DNA of 64,000 nucleotides from Vibrio furnissii CIP 102972 (GTDB lineage Bacteria > Pseudomonadota > Gammaproteobacteria > Enterobacterales > Vibrionaceae). This document shows positions 17,616-26,200 of this stretch, in pieces. A model generated the notes under the pieces. It searched no databases, had not been told where the DNA came from, and saw only the letters and a list, made by a program, of their open reading frames with translations. Every line of letters starts with the position of its first letter. Within the stretch, counting starts at the first letter, position 1. The translations under genes and the position numbers were made by a program. The stretch lies in contig NZ_ACZP01000010.1 in assembly GCF_000176175.1 (NCBI RefSeq), positions 1-64,000 on the forward strand. The letters are read 5' to 3'.

Positions 17616-18395
17616 CTATTCTTTTATCAAATCCAACGCTTCAGACGAAACTCTATTTAACTCGACAACTAGTTCCGTTATCTCGTGTAATGTTTCTTCA
17701 TCAATCTCGAAGCAAGCCGCGATACTTTTAACTATCATCAGCTCAACTTCAGAAAGTTCGTTGTCTGAATAGGCAATGCCAATTAGCTCAAAAATGATAG
17801 ATTTCTTTTCGCTAGAAGTAAGGACTAGCCCACTGTTTTTAATAAATTTATTTGAGATACAACTAAAGATGACAGACCTTAGTTCACTGATTTTTAGCGA
17901 CTCTGATTCTATAGCTTTTTGATCTATAGCTGCTAGGTCGACATCACTTTCTGCCAATGAGAGCATGATTTTTTTCTTTGCATCGGGATCTTGGTATATA
18001 TGTGTAAAAGCATCGGTCAGATATTTTTCAAAATCACGGATGAAGTACCGTTCTTGCCAATCGGAAAGGCTACTTAACGAATTAGAAAGTAGCCCCATCT
18101 CTGCTGCAAACAACTCTAGCATGTACGTTTCTGGTTCACCGATTTGGCACTTCAGGCTTTTCCAGATATCTGCGTTATATCTAGTCGTCATTTGTTCCAA
18201 TATTTCAGAGTTACTCGGTTTTGAAGAGAACAAACCAGATAGCGAGAATAGACCTGAAGCTACCATTGCATGACCTAAGATTGTTTCACTTTGTTCCGAA
18301 GCATAAGCTACAACACCATCAGAGAGAGCCATAACACTAGCGAGCTGCATAAATAGTCGCTTTTGTTCATCTTGCTTTAATAAATTTAAAAACAC
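17616..18395 (-). CDS. TerB-like protein (operon gene 3)
   Basis: Protein of 259 residues, acidic and all-helical. The C-terminal part (about 190-258: KKSIIFELIGIAYSDNELSE...AACFEIDEETLHEI) has the TerB-like pattern of acidic helical repeats with a D/E-rich metal-site loop. The N-terminus (KRLFMQLASVMALSDGVV) looks like a second, weaker TerB-type unit. TerB-like domains often link membrane-associated partners in stress and conflict systems. It sits between two glycine-zipper protein genes with gaps of 10 and 11 bases, which suggests one complex. Confidence 0.7.
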   Translation of the reverse strand: MFLNLLKQDEQKRLFMQLASVMALSDGVVAYASEQSETILGHAMVASGLFSLSGLFSSKPSNSEILEQMTTRYNADIWKSLKCQIGEPETYMLELFAAEMGLLSNSLSSLSDWQERYFIRDFEKYLTDAFTHIYQDPDAKKKIMLSLAESDVDLAAIDQKAIESESLKISELRSVIFSCISNKFIKNSGLVLTSSEKKSIIFELIGIAYSDNELSEVELMIVKSIAACFEIDEETLHEITELVVELNRVSSEALDLIKE

Positions 18396-18405
18396 TTAAT
18401 TTTCC

Positions 18406-19941
18406 TTATAATTCAAGAGTATCGTCACCTGACATAAAATCATCGAACTCTGCTTGAGTTTGGAACTGAAGTTCTTTTTCAAGGAGAAGAGCAAACAAAT
18501 TGATGTCATTACATAGTTGATTTACAGACACATTTGGTTGATTTAACGCTGAAAAGAGCTGCTCTTTTGCATCATTCAATTGAGAAATCTTCTTGCTAAA
18601 GATCTCATCTAACCTGTTTTGGTAAACTCCAACCATCTGTTTCGCTGCCAAACACTTGTTTCTAATCAACTCTAATTGTTCCCGTGATTTTTTTGCATCA
18701 TCCAACGAAGAAAGAAATCCTTGATAAAATAGGTTAGATAAGGTGTAACCTACCATTCCACCTACTAGCCCCCCTAGAATAGGGATTGGTATAGCTAGTT
18801 GACCGATAGATGCAAACATGGAGGACGAAAGCATTCCACCCACACTTCCACCTATATTTTGAAGTAATTCAGCTTCCTCAATATCTCCGGACGTATATGA
18901 CAGTACTGAACTGCCACAAGCTATACATACCGATACAACCAATGCAGGAAGCGCTGTGGCACTAAGTGCCCGTGTATATTCTGAAGATGATTGTTGCAAC
19001 ATGCCCTTCAGAGCTGAACCGGAAAAAGCGCTTACGTAACCAACACCTGCTGATAATGTTGTGTCAATAACGGTATCGATAGCCGCTTCCGATAGCTCTT
19101 TATTGCCACTACTTACAGCAATTAAGTTGGTAATCAGCGAAATGGAGCCTCCGATAGCAACACCAAACTTTGCTCCTTCAACACCAGCTTTATGACTAGT
19201 ACGAACTATATCCTTTGCTGTCATCTTGTTGGGTTCTAAACGATACTGCATCGCTTCGTCTGACGTTAGTTTCGAATCGGAAATCTTCTTCTCTAATTCA
19301 TTGTAGTTATTAGCTACTTGTTCTTTTTGATCGGCTAGTTGAATATTCCCATTTTCTCTTAACCTATTAGCCTGTTCTCTTAATTTAGTTGCTCGCTCTC
19401 TGCAGATATCTTTTGCTCTTTCTACTTGATTCGTTGGTAACTGTAATTCATCTACTTCCAAGTATCTTGAAAGATCATTTTTACCAGACTTGTTGCTACC
19501 ATCCGCAATTTTATTGAGTAGTGTTCCGAGTTTGTCGTCTCCAACGAACTTCATTTGTGCTGTGGACTCAACTGAGCCGTCTAACAGCTCAACAATATCA
19601 ACTACAGGATCATTTTTTCCGAAAGAAGGTACATCCTCAGACCTTGAATATCTTGCTTTACTGCCCTCAATAATACTTTGAGCATTCTTTCGGCTAGTTG
19701 ATGCAATTTCAGCCGAATATCCCGCTTGTTGTTTGAGGTTTTGTTCAACAAATTCGCAGTTAACTTTGGATTGTGAGACCTTTATCAGTGAACGATCAGA
19801 AAAAACTCCCGATTCATGATCAACTCCACGAAGTCCTTTAAGAAACTCAGCAGTGGCCGAACCAAACTTAGACACAGTGTCTACGTTACTTAGTCCGATA
19901 GCTGTGTTTACTTGATTGCGACGATCCCTTTTATAAGTCAT
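18406..19941 (-). CDS. Glycine-zipper membrane protein with possible nuclease core (operon gene 2)
   Basis: Protein of 511 residues, not characterised to my knowledge, although proteins of this build recur in bacterial islands. Residues about 67-135 contain QQAGYSAEI followed by NDPVVDIVELLDGSVESTAQMKFVG, which fits a restriction-endonuclease-like core with D115 and Q129-x-K131; this is a guess from pattern. Residues about 170-225 are charged and probably coiled coil. Residues about 250-410 hold four hydrophobic Gly-rich segments (256-276, 297-313, 329-349, 363-408), then a helical C-terminus. It overlaps the upstream WYL gene by 11 bases, so the two are coupled. Confidence 0.72.
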   Translation of the reverse strand: MTYKRDRRNQVNTAIGLSNVDTVSKFGSATAEFLKGLRGVDHESGVFSDRSLIKVSQSKVNCEFVEQNLKQQAGYSAEIASTSRKNAQSIIEGSKARYSRSEDVPSFGKNDPVVDIVELLDGSVESTAQMKFVGDDKLGTLLNKIADGSNKSGKNDLSRYLEVDELQLPTNQVERAKDICRERATKLREQANRLRENGNIQLADQKEQVANNYNELEKKISDSKLTSDEAMQYRLEPNKMTAKDIVRTSHKAGVEGAKFGVAIGGSISLITNLIAVSSGNKELSEAAIDTVIDTTLSAGVGYVSAFSGSALKGMLQQSSSEYTRALSATALPALVVSVCIACGSSVLSYTSGDIEEAELLQNIGGSVGGMLSSSMFASIGQLAIPIPILGGLVGGMVGYTLSNLFYQGFLSSLDDAKKSREQLELIRNKCLAAKQMVGVYQNRLDEIFSKKISQLNDAKEQLFSALNQPNVSVNQLCNDINLFALLLEKELQFQTQAEFDDFMSGDDTLEL

Positions 19942-20986
19942 CAGAAATCCCTATATTTTGATTTTCAATGGCGTGATACCTTGAGAGTTGAGATTCAAGA
20001 CAAGAGACTATTTGATTTTTCAATTCAATCGGGCTTAAAACGGTGATTTCATTGTTCAAACTAAATATCCACCATAGTGTTTCTTTATTATTGGGAACCT
20101 TAACCCTCAATCGATATTGCTCAGAGGTACCTTCTATTGTGGTAATTTCTTGGCTATCGTTAATTATATTTTCCTGAAGACTAAAGGCTAGATCGCTAGA
20201 AATGTTAGCGACAAGCTCTTGCTGAACTTCATTAGGCTGACTCCAAGACAATGCACCAGATTGAATATAATCATCTAAATTAAAACCATCTGGAATGACC
20301 GCAGGAGATTGCAATACAATTGCTTGACGAAATCGACGCAAAGCATAAATAGTTGGGGCGGTGTACCCATGCGCCACAGCAACTAAGTACGAATGCCTTG
20401 ATTTATTAACAATGCCTAATGGACTTAAAACTAACTCTCTCTCTTCTGATTTTTTTCTACTGTAATATTTAACCGAAACTTGTGTATCCTTCAGTAGAGA
20501 GGTAGTTAATGCTTCCCAAATGTCAGCATTAATATATTGAGGGGCATATTGCAGACCATCAGGTACAACCCTAATTTTATCCTGCCATCTGCTGAGTTCG
20601 TTTTGTTGCAAAGCACTCAATAGCTTCTTAGACCTATTCGTCTCTCTAGATATTAAGGAAAATGCAGAACTGGGAAGCTGTTGCATCAAAACAGGCTCTG
20701 CTAGAGTAAGCGCTAAAGCAGTAACCGTTTCGGTCGACGGTGTAGAGCAAACAAAACCGACATCAAGACTCCATCGATATGGCTTATATGTATCATCAAC
20801 AACGATAGGAAATAATGATGAGAGCTTATTTAGATCTCGTTGTATCGTTCGTTCTGACGCTTCATAGCCACTTTCTAACAATCTTTCAATTAATGTAGAA
20901 GTCGCGATCCTCCCTGGTAGCTTAGGAAGAAGCTGAATTATTTTCAGTTGTCTCAACAAAGGATCTTTAGCTAGTGCCATACGCAT
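19931..20986 (-). CDS. WYL-domain transcriptional regulator 2 (operon gene 1)
   Basis: Protein of 351 residues with an N-terminal winged helix-turn-helix (recognition segment SERTIQRDL) and a WYL domain (about 160-230, core VSVKYYSRKKSEERELVLSPLGIV...HSYLVAVAHG), plus a C-terminal WCX-like extension. It resembles WYL regulator 1 of the same island in length, domain order and recognition helix. A perfect 15-bp inverted repeat 35 bases upstream is its likely operator. As first gene of the membrane/TerB operon it probably represses the operon until a signal, possibly a nucleotide, binds the WYL domain. Confidence 0.9.
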   Translation of the reverse strand: MRMALAKDPLLRQLKIIQLLPKLPGRIATSTLIERLLESGYEASERTIQRDLNKLSSLFPIVVDDTYKPYRWSLDVGFVCSTPSTETVTALALTLAEPVLMQQLPSSAFSLISRETNRSKKLLSALQQNELSRWQDKIRVVPDGLQYAPQYINADIWEALTTSLLKDTQVSVKYYSRKKSEERELVLSPLGIVNKSRHSYLVAVAHGYTAPTIYALRRFRQAIVLQSPAVIPDGFNLDDYIQSGALSWSQPNEVQQELVANISSDLAFSLQENIINDSQEITTIEGTSEQYRLRVKVPNNKETLWWIFSLNNEITVLSPIELKNQIVSCLESQLSRYHAIENQNIGISDDL

Positions 20987-21020
20987 ACCGCAATTGACTT
21001 AAGGATTAATCACACTCTAC

Positions 21021-21055
21021 CACCTAGATGCGACAAATCATGTCGCATCTAGGTG
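21021..21055. promoter_or_regulatory. Perfect 15-bp inverted repeat: WYL operator, copy 4
   Basis: cacctagatgcgaca, spacer aatca, tgtcgcatctaggtg: a perfect palindrome 35 bases before the WYL regulator 2 start. Its core TGCGACA-AATCA-TGTCGCA (21029-21047) has the same 7-5-7 layout as the three sites in the island core. Confidence 0.7.
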
Positions 21056-21209
21056 CCAATAGAGATTACTAAAATACGAGCTTGCAGTAAGTTACTGTCT
21101 TCACAGTATGCAACAGATGTATTAGGATAGTTTTAGTTGACCGCTGCTGTTACCTATAAACGTTTAATGAAGGCTTAGAGCTCGACACTTAGCTAAAAAA
21201 CATTGAAGC

Positions 21210-21238
21210 GCTGGCTTAACCGAGGTTAAGCCAGCTTT
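21210..21238. terminator. Strong hairpin in the divergent control region
   Basis: Perfect 11-bp stem gctggcttaac / gttaagccagc with loop cgag, followed by only three T. It lies 290 bases before the ABC-3C operon. It could end a short leader transcript or shield the operon from read-through. Confidence 0.5.
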
Positions 21239-21529
21239 GAATTAATTCACCTCTACTTAATTCACTTGAACGCATAATACGATATACATCATTGCTCAGA
21301 TGACACTTTTCTCATATCCTTCGTAAAGTTTTCATTTTGAATCAACAACAAACACTTCAACCAACAACAAAAAGTGTTAGCTAATCTATCGGAACCAGTT
21401 GAAGTGGTTAAACAGATACAGAAAATTGAAGCGGTACATGGGATATTCAAATATAACTCCATAATTTTTATATCTATGAAATACCCACTCTGAACCCGCC
21501 CTTCCAAGACCAGCTCTTAAGGAGGAAAT

Positions 21530-22657
21530 ATGAGTGACGGTCAAACCAAAAATGCAGCGTTAACAACCGCATTAGCCTTCCACTACCAAGTAATGATTGG
21601 CTTGGATAAGTGCTTCTCACTTGATGAGGGACAATCGGTTTGGTTCGAAAAGGACGGTGACGTTAGTCTGATTTCAATAGATGCCTTGACATCTATACAA
21701 ACCGAAGTGAAAGACTACTCAGCCCCACTCACTGACCACCACGAGAATCTTTGGAAAACAATCAAAAACTGGCTGGCACCAGACTTTGATCATACACAAT
21801 ATGGTGTGTTAATGCTCCATACTACCCAAGCATTTGGCGCATCAACTCGCCTAAAGAACTGGAATGCTGAACCAGTAGAAAAGCGGCTGGAGATTCTAAA
21901 AGACATTTTTTCAGAACGCTCCCAAGAACAGCTGAATGCAAAACAACCCTCAGAAATAGTCAAGTTACAAAAAGCAGTAATGACATCTGACAAGACGCTG
22001 TTAGAAAACGTGCTCAGTAAAGTCACTTTATATACAGAAGCTGATAATGAGCAAGCTTTAAAGAAGCGGATATTGTCTAAACCGGTAGGTATTCCTAAAA
22101 ATAACTTGAATAGTTACCTTCATGGGCTTGTCGGTTTTGTATATGCGCAGTCAACGCAGAAATCTTGGAGAATTAAATACGAAGAATTTTCAGCGAAATG
22201 CGAAGAGTTAACATCTCTTCTTTGTAAAAAGGAATTCACCTTTCCTGTTTTTTCAGGCTATGAAGCCTCTGACCTAGATGTTGAATCGTACAAAGATAAA
22301 GCATTCGTACAAAAAATTTCTGAGATCGAGCATCATGAAATGATACCTGAAGCCGTCGGTAATTGGATTGAATTTCAAAATTCACTACTTGAAGAACTTG
22401 ATGAATCAGCACTCTATAAAGACAAAACTGTTACTTATCAAAACCAATTGGTTAAAAAATATAAGCTCGCCTACTCAAGTGCACAATTAGAAGCAACGGA
22501 TGCAATTAGAAGCTCAAAATTGCTTTACAACAGAACCATAGGTGAACACCCGTTAAACATGGGCAATGATATTCCACCAATTGAGTATAAGAATGGTTTA
22601 TTACATGACGCAATGGATGATGAGAAGCGAAACTTAAAGTGGAAGGTTGAGCCATGA
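21530..22657 (+). CDS. ABC-3C system effector protein, PD-(D/E)XK-like
   Basis: Protein of 375 residues, first gene of a three-gene conflict operon. The N-terminus (residues 15-65) has the pattern of restriction-endonuclease-fold modules of the DUF4297/Cap4 type: a helix FHYQVMIGLDKCFSL, then WFEKDGDVSL (D44) and QTEVKDYS (E59-x-K61), followed by HENLWKTIKNWL. The C-terminal half is probably the ABC-3C specific domain. In ABC-3C systems this component is the likely DNA-cutting effector under control of the ATPase. A strong aaggagg site precedes the ATG. It overlaps the next gene by 4 bases. Confidence 0.8.
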   Translation: MSDGQTKNAALTTALAFHYQVMIGLDKCFSLDEGQSVWFEKDGDVSLISIDALTSIQTEVKDYSAPLTDHHENLWKTIKNWLAPDFDHTQYGVLMLHTTQAFGASTRLKNWNAEPVEKRLEILKDIFSERSQEQLNAKQPSEIVKLQKAVMTSDKTLLENVLSKVTLYTEADNEQALKKRILSKPVGIPKNNLNSYLHGLVGFVYAQSTQKSWRIKYEEFSAKCEELTSLLCKKEFTFPVFSGYEASDLDVESYKDKAFVQKISEIEHHEMIPEAVGNWIEFQNSLLEELDESALYKDKTVTYQNQLVKKYKLAYSSAQLEATDAIRSSKLLYNRTIGEHPLNMGNDIPPIEYKNGLLHDAMDDEKRNLKWKVEP

Positions 22658-23118
22658 GCAGTATTATCGATGCACTGTACGAATTAAAATACAACCCGTT
22701 TGAATATGGGGCCTTCCTCGCTTCGTTTTACACAACTATAGATGAATGTGAAAATAATCTTCTACTCGCCCCTCTGGTAATCCCTCTGTGCAGTCATCCT
22801 GTTTTTGGTGAAAAAATTTCACGTGCTGTATTTGGTATTAGAAAGCAAAGCTCTATTTGGTCTATTTTTGATGACAGAACTCAACTCTATGATCTACAAG
22901 AACGTATAGACGGATTTCAAGAACTAACTGAGCAATCTATTCACTACTGCTTAATCAATGATTGGCTGTCAATAGATGCACAAAATTTATCCCTCCGCAC
23001 ATGCGATAATTTTGATGTAGCCTTCACCAACAAGAAAAATGCAGAAAAACTAGGGCGGCTATTTAGCGGTCAATCAGTACTCGATATTTACGCGTTTTTG
23101 GGAGTAAAACCGCGATGA
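22654..23118 (+). CDS. ABC-3C system middle component
   Basis: Protein of 154 residues with the pattern of the three-component ABC system middle component: NPFEYGAFLASFYTTID, a hydrophobic LLLAPLVIPLCSHPVF, and a C-terminal helix KLGRLFSGQSVLDIYAFLGVKP. It is thought to bridge the effector and the ATPase, or to act as an adaptor; its biochemistry is not known. Both ends overlap neighbours by 4 bases, so the three proteins are made together. Confidence 0.85.
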   Translation: MSSIIDALYELKYNPFEYGAFLASFYTTIDECENNLLLAPLVIPLCSHPVFGEKISRAVFGIRKQSSIWSIFDDRTQLYDLQERIDGFQELTEQSIHYCLINDWLSIDAQNLSLRTCDNFDVAFTNKKNAEKLGRLFSGQSVLDIYAFLGVKPR

Positions 23119-25139
23119 AAACATTAATTCATGAAATTGGCGTTATTGATAAGCAAGGAAATAAACATCCGGTTAATTTTAAAAAGGGGCTAAATGTCGT
23201 TACTGGTAAGTCATCTACAGGTAAAAGTGCCTTAATTGAAATTTTTGACTATTGCTTTGGTAGTGATGAAAATACTATCCCCAAAGGCGTCATTACCACT
23301 AGCGCTGCAATTTATTATGTTGTGTTTGCTGTGAACGAACAAAATCTAGTGCTCGCACGAGATCCTGAGATCACAACGAAAGCCTTCTTTCGTCGCATAG
23401 AGTCATTCGACTCTAATGATATTAATCACGATTATTTTAATAGTCGCTACTTTCGCCCGTTAGCCGAGTTTAAAAAATATCTAACGAGTTTGTTCTTAGA
23501 TGTCGATGATGTCGATGAGTCATTAGAAGCCAGGAGCATGCGTGGCAAAAAAGCTGCCACTCCATCTATACGCAGCTTTTCATCGTTTATGCTTCAGCAT
23601 CAGAACCTTGTTGCCAATAAACATGCTTTGTTTTATCGATTTGATGAAAAAGAAAAACGAGATCAAGCAATTGAACATACAAAAATCTTCTTAGGACTCG
23701 TCGACCAAAGGTTTTTTCACTTATCACAAGAAAAAGAACGATTAAACACGGAAGTTAGGCGTTTAGAACGCCAGAAAGAGACAAACAAGCGAACTTCCGA
23801 ACGCTATGCACAAAACATTGGTCCAGTATTGAGCCTATTGTACGCGTCAATGGGCTTTAAAGAACAACCGCTACCACTGGAAAAAATACTCTTACACCCA
23901 CAAGATGCCAAAGATCAGCTTGATCGCATCATTGTACCAGAAAGAATTAATCATAATTCAGATGCAGCAACCCTACACTACAACAATCTCAAACAAACTC
24001 GTAACAACACAACAGCAGAGCTAAGAAAATTACATCGCCAAGCAGCCTCAATTAAAAAGCATATCCAAGAAGAAGAACGTTTTGTTGAAAACGTGAAGAA
24101 GTTTAGCTCACCTAAACACGTTCACATATCCGCTTCTGTCTGTCCATTTTGTCATACGGAACATAACACTCTTCAACAAAGTGCAGAAAAGTTGCAGCAA
24201 GCGATAACCAAGGTATCAGGTAACCTTGCACAAGCCCGTCCTATGAAAGCAAAGTTTGAATCGTCATTAGTCGATGTGAAACGTAATATTGAAACTGTAG
24301 GTAAGACATTAACCGAATTAAACCAGCAAATAGATAAAATTGAAAAATCAGAAAAGCAGCTTGCTGAACAGAAAAGCCTTTATGAAAATATTCTGATGCA
24401 GAAAGCTACGTTATTTTCTCATCTTGATTCCCTCAACATGGCTGATGACTTGAACCTTGAAAAAGAAATTAAAGAGATACGTAAGCAGCTACTAACTATC
24501 ACTAGTGATCTAAAAAAATACAACGTTCAACGAGGATTAGAAAACGCCTCAGCTAAAGTAAACGAATATATGGCTGATATTGGCCGTCATTTCGAGTTTG
24601 AATCGAGCTATAAACCGATCAATCTTCATTTTTCATTCGAAACGTTCGACCTGTATCATTTGACGCCTAAAAAAGAAAGAATCTACTTGAGATCAATGGG
24701 AAGTGGTGCAAACTGGCTGTACTGTCATGTAACGCTATTTTTAGCACTGCATAAATATTTTGTTGAACTAGGTAATAAATGTGCTATCCCGTCAATACTG
24801 TTTTTTGACCAACCAACTCAAGTCTACTTTCCTAACTTCAGTCGTGACAACTCAGAATCTTTTGAGGAGCAAAAAGAACAGGAAACGAGACAGAGGACCA
24901 AAAAAGAAAGACCTGTCGACGAAGATATCAAAGCAGTTGAAAACCTGTTCAGTCAAATATCCATTTATTGCAATGAACTTGAGTTGAAATATGGGTTTAG
25001 CCCACAGATCATCTTAACGGATCACGCAGATAATTTAACGCTGTCTAACGGTGTTTCATTTAACTCTTTAGTAAACAGCAACAGATGGCGCTCTAGAGGA
25101 TTGATTGAGCCAGTGCCAACAACAGCGGAAATTATCTAA
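23115..25139 (+). CDS. ABC-3C SMC-like ATPase (DUF3732)
   Basis: Rad50/SMC-like ATPase of 674 residues. Walker A is GKSSTGKS (residues 31-38), the signature region is LRSMGSGANWLYCHV (about 530), Walker B with the family hallmark is SILFFDQPTQVYFP (about 557-570), and the switch His is in ILTDHAD (about 637). Long coiled coils flank a CPFC motif at about residue 343, placed like the zinc hook of Rad50. DUF3732 ATPases are the sensor/engine of ABC-3C anti-phage-type systems. It ends the operon; a strong terminator follows. Confidence 0.92.
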   Translation: MKTLIHEIGVIDKQGNKHPVNFKKGLNVVTGKSSTGKSALIEIFDYCFGSDENTIPKGVITTSAAIYYVVFAVNEQNLVLARDPEITTKAFFRRIESFDSNDINHDYFNSRYFRPLAEFKKYLTSLFLDVDDVDESLEARSMRGKKAATPSIRSFSSFMLQHQNLVANKHALFYRFDEKEKRDQAIEHTKIFLGLVDQRFFHLSQEKERLNTEVRRLERQKETNKRTSERYAQNIGPVLSLLYASMGFKEQPLPLEKILLHPQDAKDQLDRIIVPERINHNSDAATLHYNNLKQTRNNTTAELRKLHRQAASIKKHIQEEERFVENVKKFSSPKHVHISASVCPFCHTEHNTLQQSAEKLQQAITKVSGNLAQARPMKAKFESSLVDVKRNIETVGKTLTELNQQIDKIEKSEKQLAEQKSLYENILMQKATLFSHLDSLNMADDLNLEKEIKEIRKQLLTITSDLKKYNVQRGLENASAKVNEYMADIGRHFEFESSYKPINLHFSFETFDLYHLTPKKERIYLRSMGSGANWLYCHVTLFLALHKYFVELGNKCAIPSILFFDQPTQVYFPNFSRDNSESFEEQKEQETRQRTKKERPVDEDIKAVENLFSQISIYCNELELKYGFSPQIILTDHADNLTLSNGVSFNSLVNSNRWRSRGLIEPVPTTAEII

Positions 25140-25193
25140 CGGGCCACTTTACCAATTGGTGTGTACTCACTTCTGTAAACAATTAGCATCTAC

Positions 25194-25234
25194 AAAGTGA
25201 CGGGAACCTTGTGGTTCCCGTCACTTTATTTTTT
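25194..25234 (+). terminator. Strong terminator after the ABC-3C operon
   Basis: Perfect 15-bp stem aaagtgacgggaacc / ggttcccgtcacttt with loop ttgt, followed by attttttt. It ends the ABC-3C transcript and may also limit the convergent integrase remnant. Confidence 0.9.
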
Positions 25235-25246
25235 TATTCAAAATAG

Positions 25247-25771
25247 CTAAGCATATTTCGACGCAGACAACGGCACTACATTGGCAACCGTCAGAGATTG
25301 CAACTTCTCGCCCCAAGCTTGCAGTACCACTAACTGCTCTTCAAGGTAATCGTGATGGTTGTATACCTGCAACATGCCTGGTAGCTGGTGGCCAACAGTC
25401 TTTTCAATCGCCACAATATCTAACCCCATTTCACTGCAACGACTGATAAAGGTGCGGCGCAGATCGTGTGGTGAGAAACACTCAAAATCATCCGGTAAAT
25501 TACGTTTGATTAGCGCGCGTACTGCTGCGGGTTCTTGAACCTTATCAACCAAAAGCTGAGGCCAAACAAGCTTCCATTTGCTTGGTACGCTCTCATGTTG
25601 ATCTTTAAGAGGTCGCTGCAGGTAATCGCTTAATGATACTTTCCGACTTTCCTGGCTCTTGGTGCGGTATACCTCTGAACTGGCAGGTAGCAACCATATC
25701 TTCTCTTGCAAATCTACTTCACTCCAGCGCATTTCAAGCACGGCACTAATACGTTGCCTAAACCCAATCAT
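25247..25771 (-). pseudogene. Truncated tyrosine recombinase (catalytic half)
   Basis: Fragment of 174 residues that keeps only the C-terminal catalytic domain of an integrase. Seen are the first catalytic Arg in FRQRISAVLEMRW, the His-x-x-Arg of PHDLRRTFIS, GHQLPG and the Tyr in VYNHHDYLEEQ. The arm-binding and core-binding domains are missing and an in-frame stop lies just upstream of the ATG. It is a different subfamily from the intact integrase at 4938. It is probably a relic of an older element at the same tRNA or of the right end of a composite island. Confidence 0.85.
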
Positions 25772-26120
25772 TAGGTAACGCCCCCTCTTACACCGAGTTT
25801 TGCCTAAAAAACATAAAGCCTCTTATCAAAGAGTAAGACGAGATGGTATTGGCTGTTGGACTCACACGCCTAACCCAAACATAGCGAATGACCGTTTGAT
25901 GATATTGGAGAGGTCTGTGCTTAAACACAACTCATTGGGTCTCATGACTTTAAGGAATGAAAGAAATGATGGAACACTTCAGAGCAATCGCCATCGAAAT
26001 TGCTTTGGAAGTGTAAATCTAGGTGCGCGACAGTAAGTCTGGAGTATTGTAATGTGATCTAGCCGAGATTTTTCTTAAATCACTCTGATTTTGAAAGAAC
26101 AACTCTATTGGTTTTATCCT

Positions 26121-26141
26121 GATGTACCACCAAATGTACCA
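26121..26141. promoter_or_regulatory. Candidate integrase arm-type sites, right end
   Basis: GATGTACCA (26121-26129) and AATGTACCA (26133-26141), 12-bp period, matching the left pair at 4884-4904. The string tgatgtaccaccaaa here is also the exact reverse complement of the sequence at the integrase start codon. Confidence 0.65.
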
Positions 26142-26200
26142 ATAGATAATATTCAAACCATTTAATTAATTACTTAACAATAAGTTACAGGATAAAGTTG

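Larger units (their letters stand above)
20987..21529. other. 543-bp divergent control region
   Basis: Lies between the WYL-led operon (leftwards) and the ABC-3C operon (rightwards). It holds the proposed WYL operator at 21021-21055, a strong hairpin at 21210-21235 and the ABC-3C ribosome binding site (aaggaggaaat before 21530). No convincing gene is seen in it; a 72-residue reverse frame has no family features. Confidence 0.7.

Noticed and set aside
21289..21507. 72-residue reverse frame in the gap before the ABC-3C operon
   Set aside because: No domain; it covers the promoter and leader of the ABC-3C operon.
25800..26036. 78-residue forward frame near the island right end
   Set aside because: No recognisable domain, and it overlaps the region upstream of the truncated integrase; probably chance.
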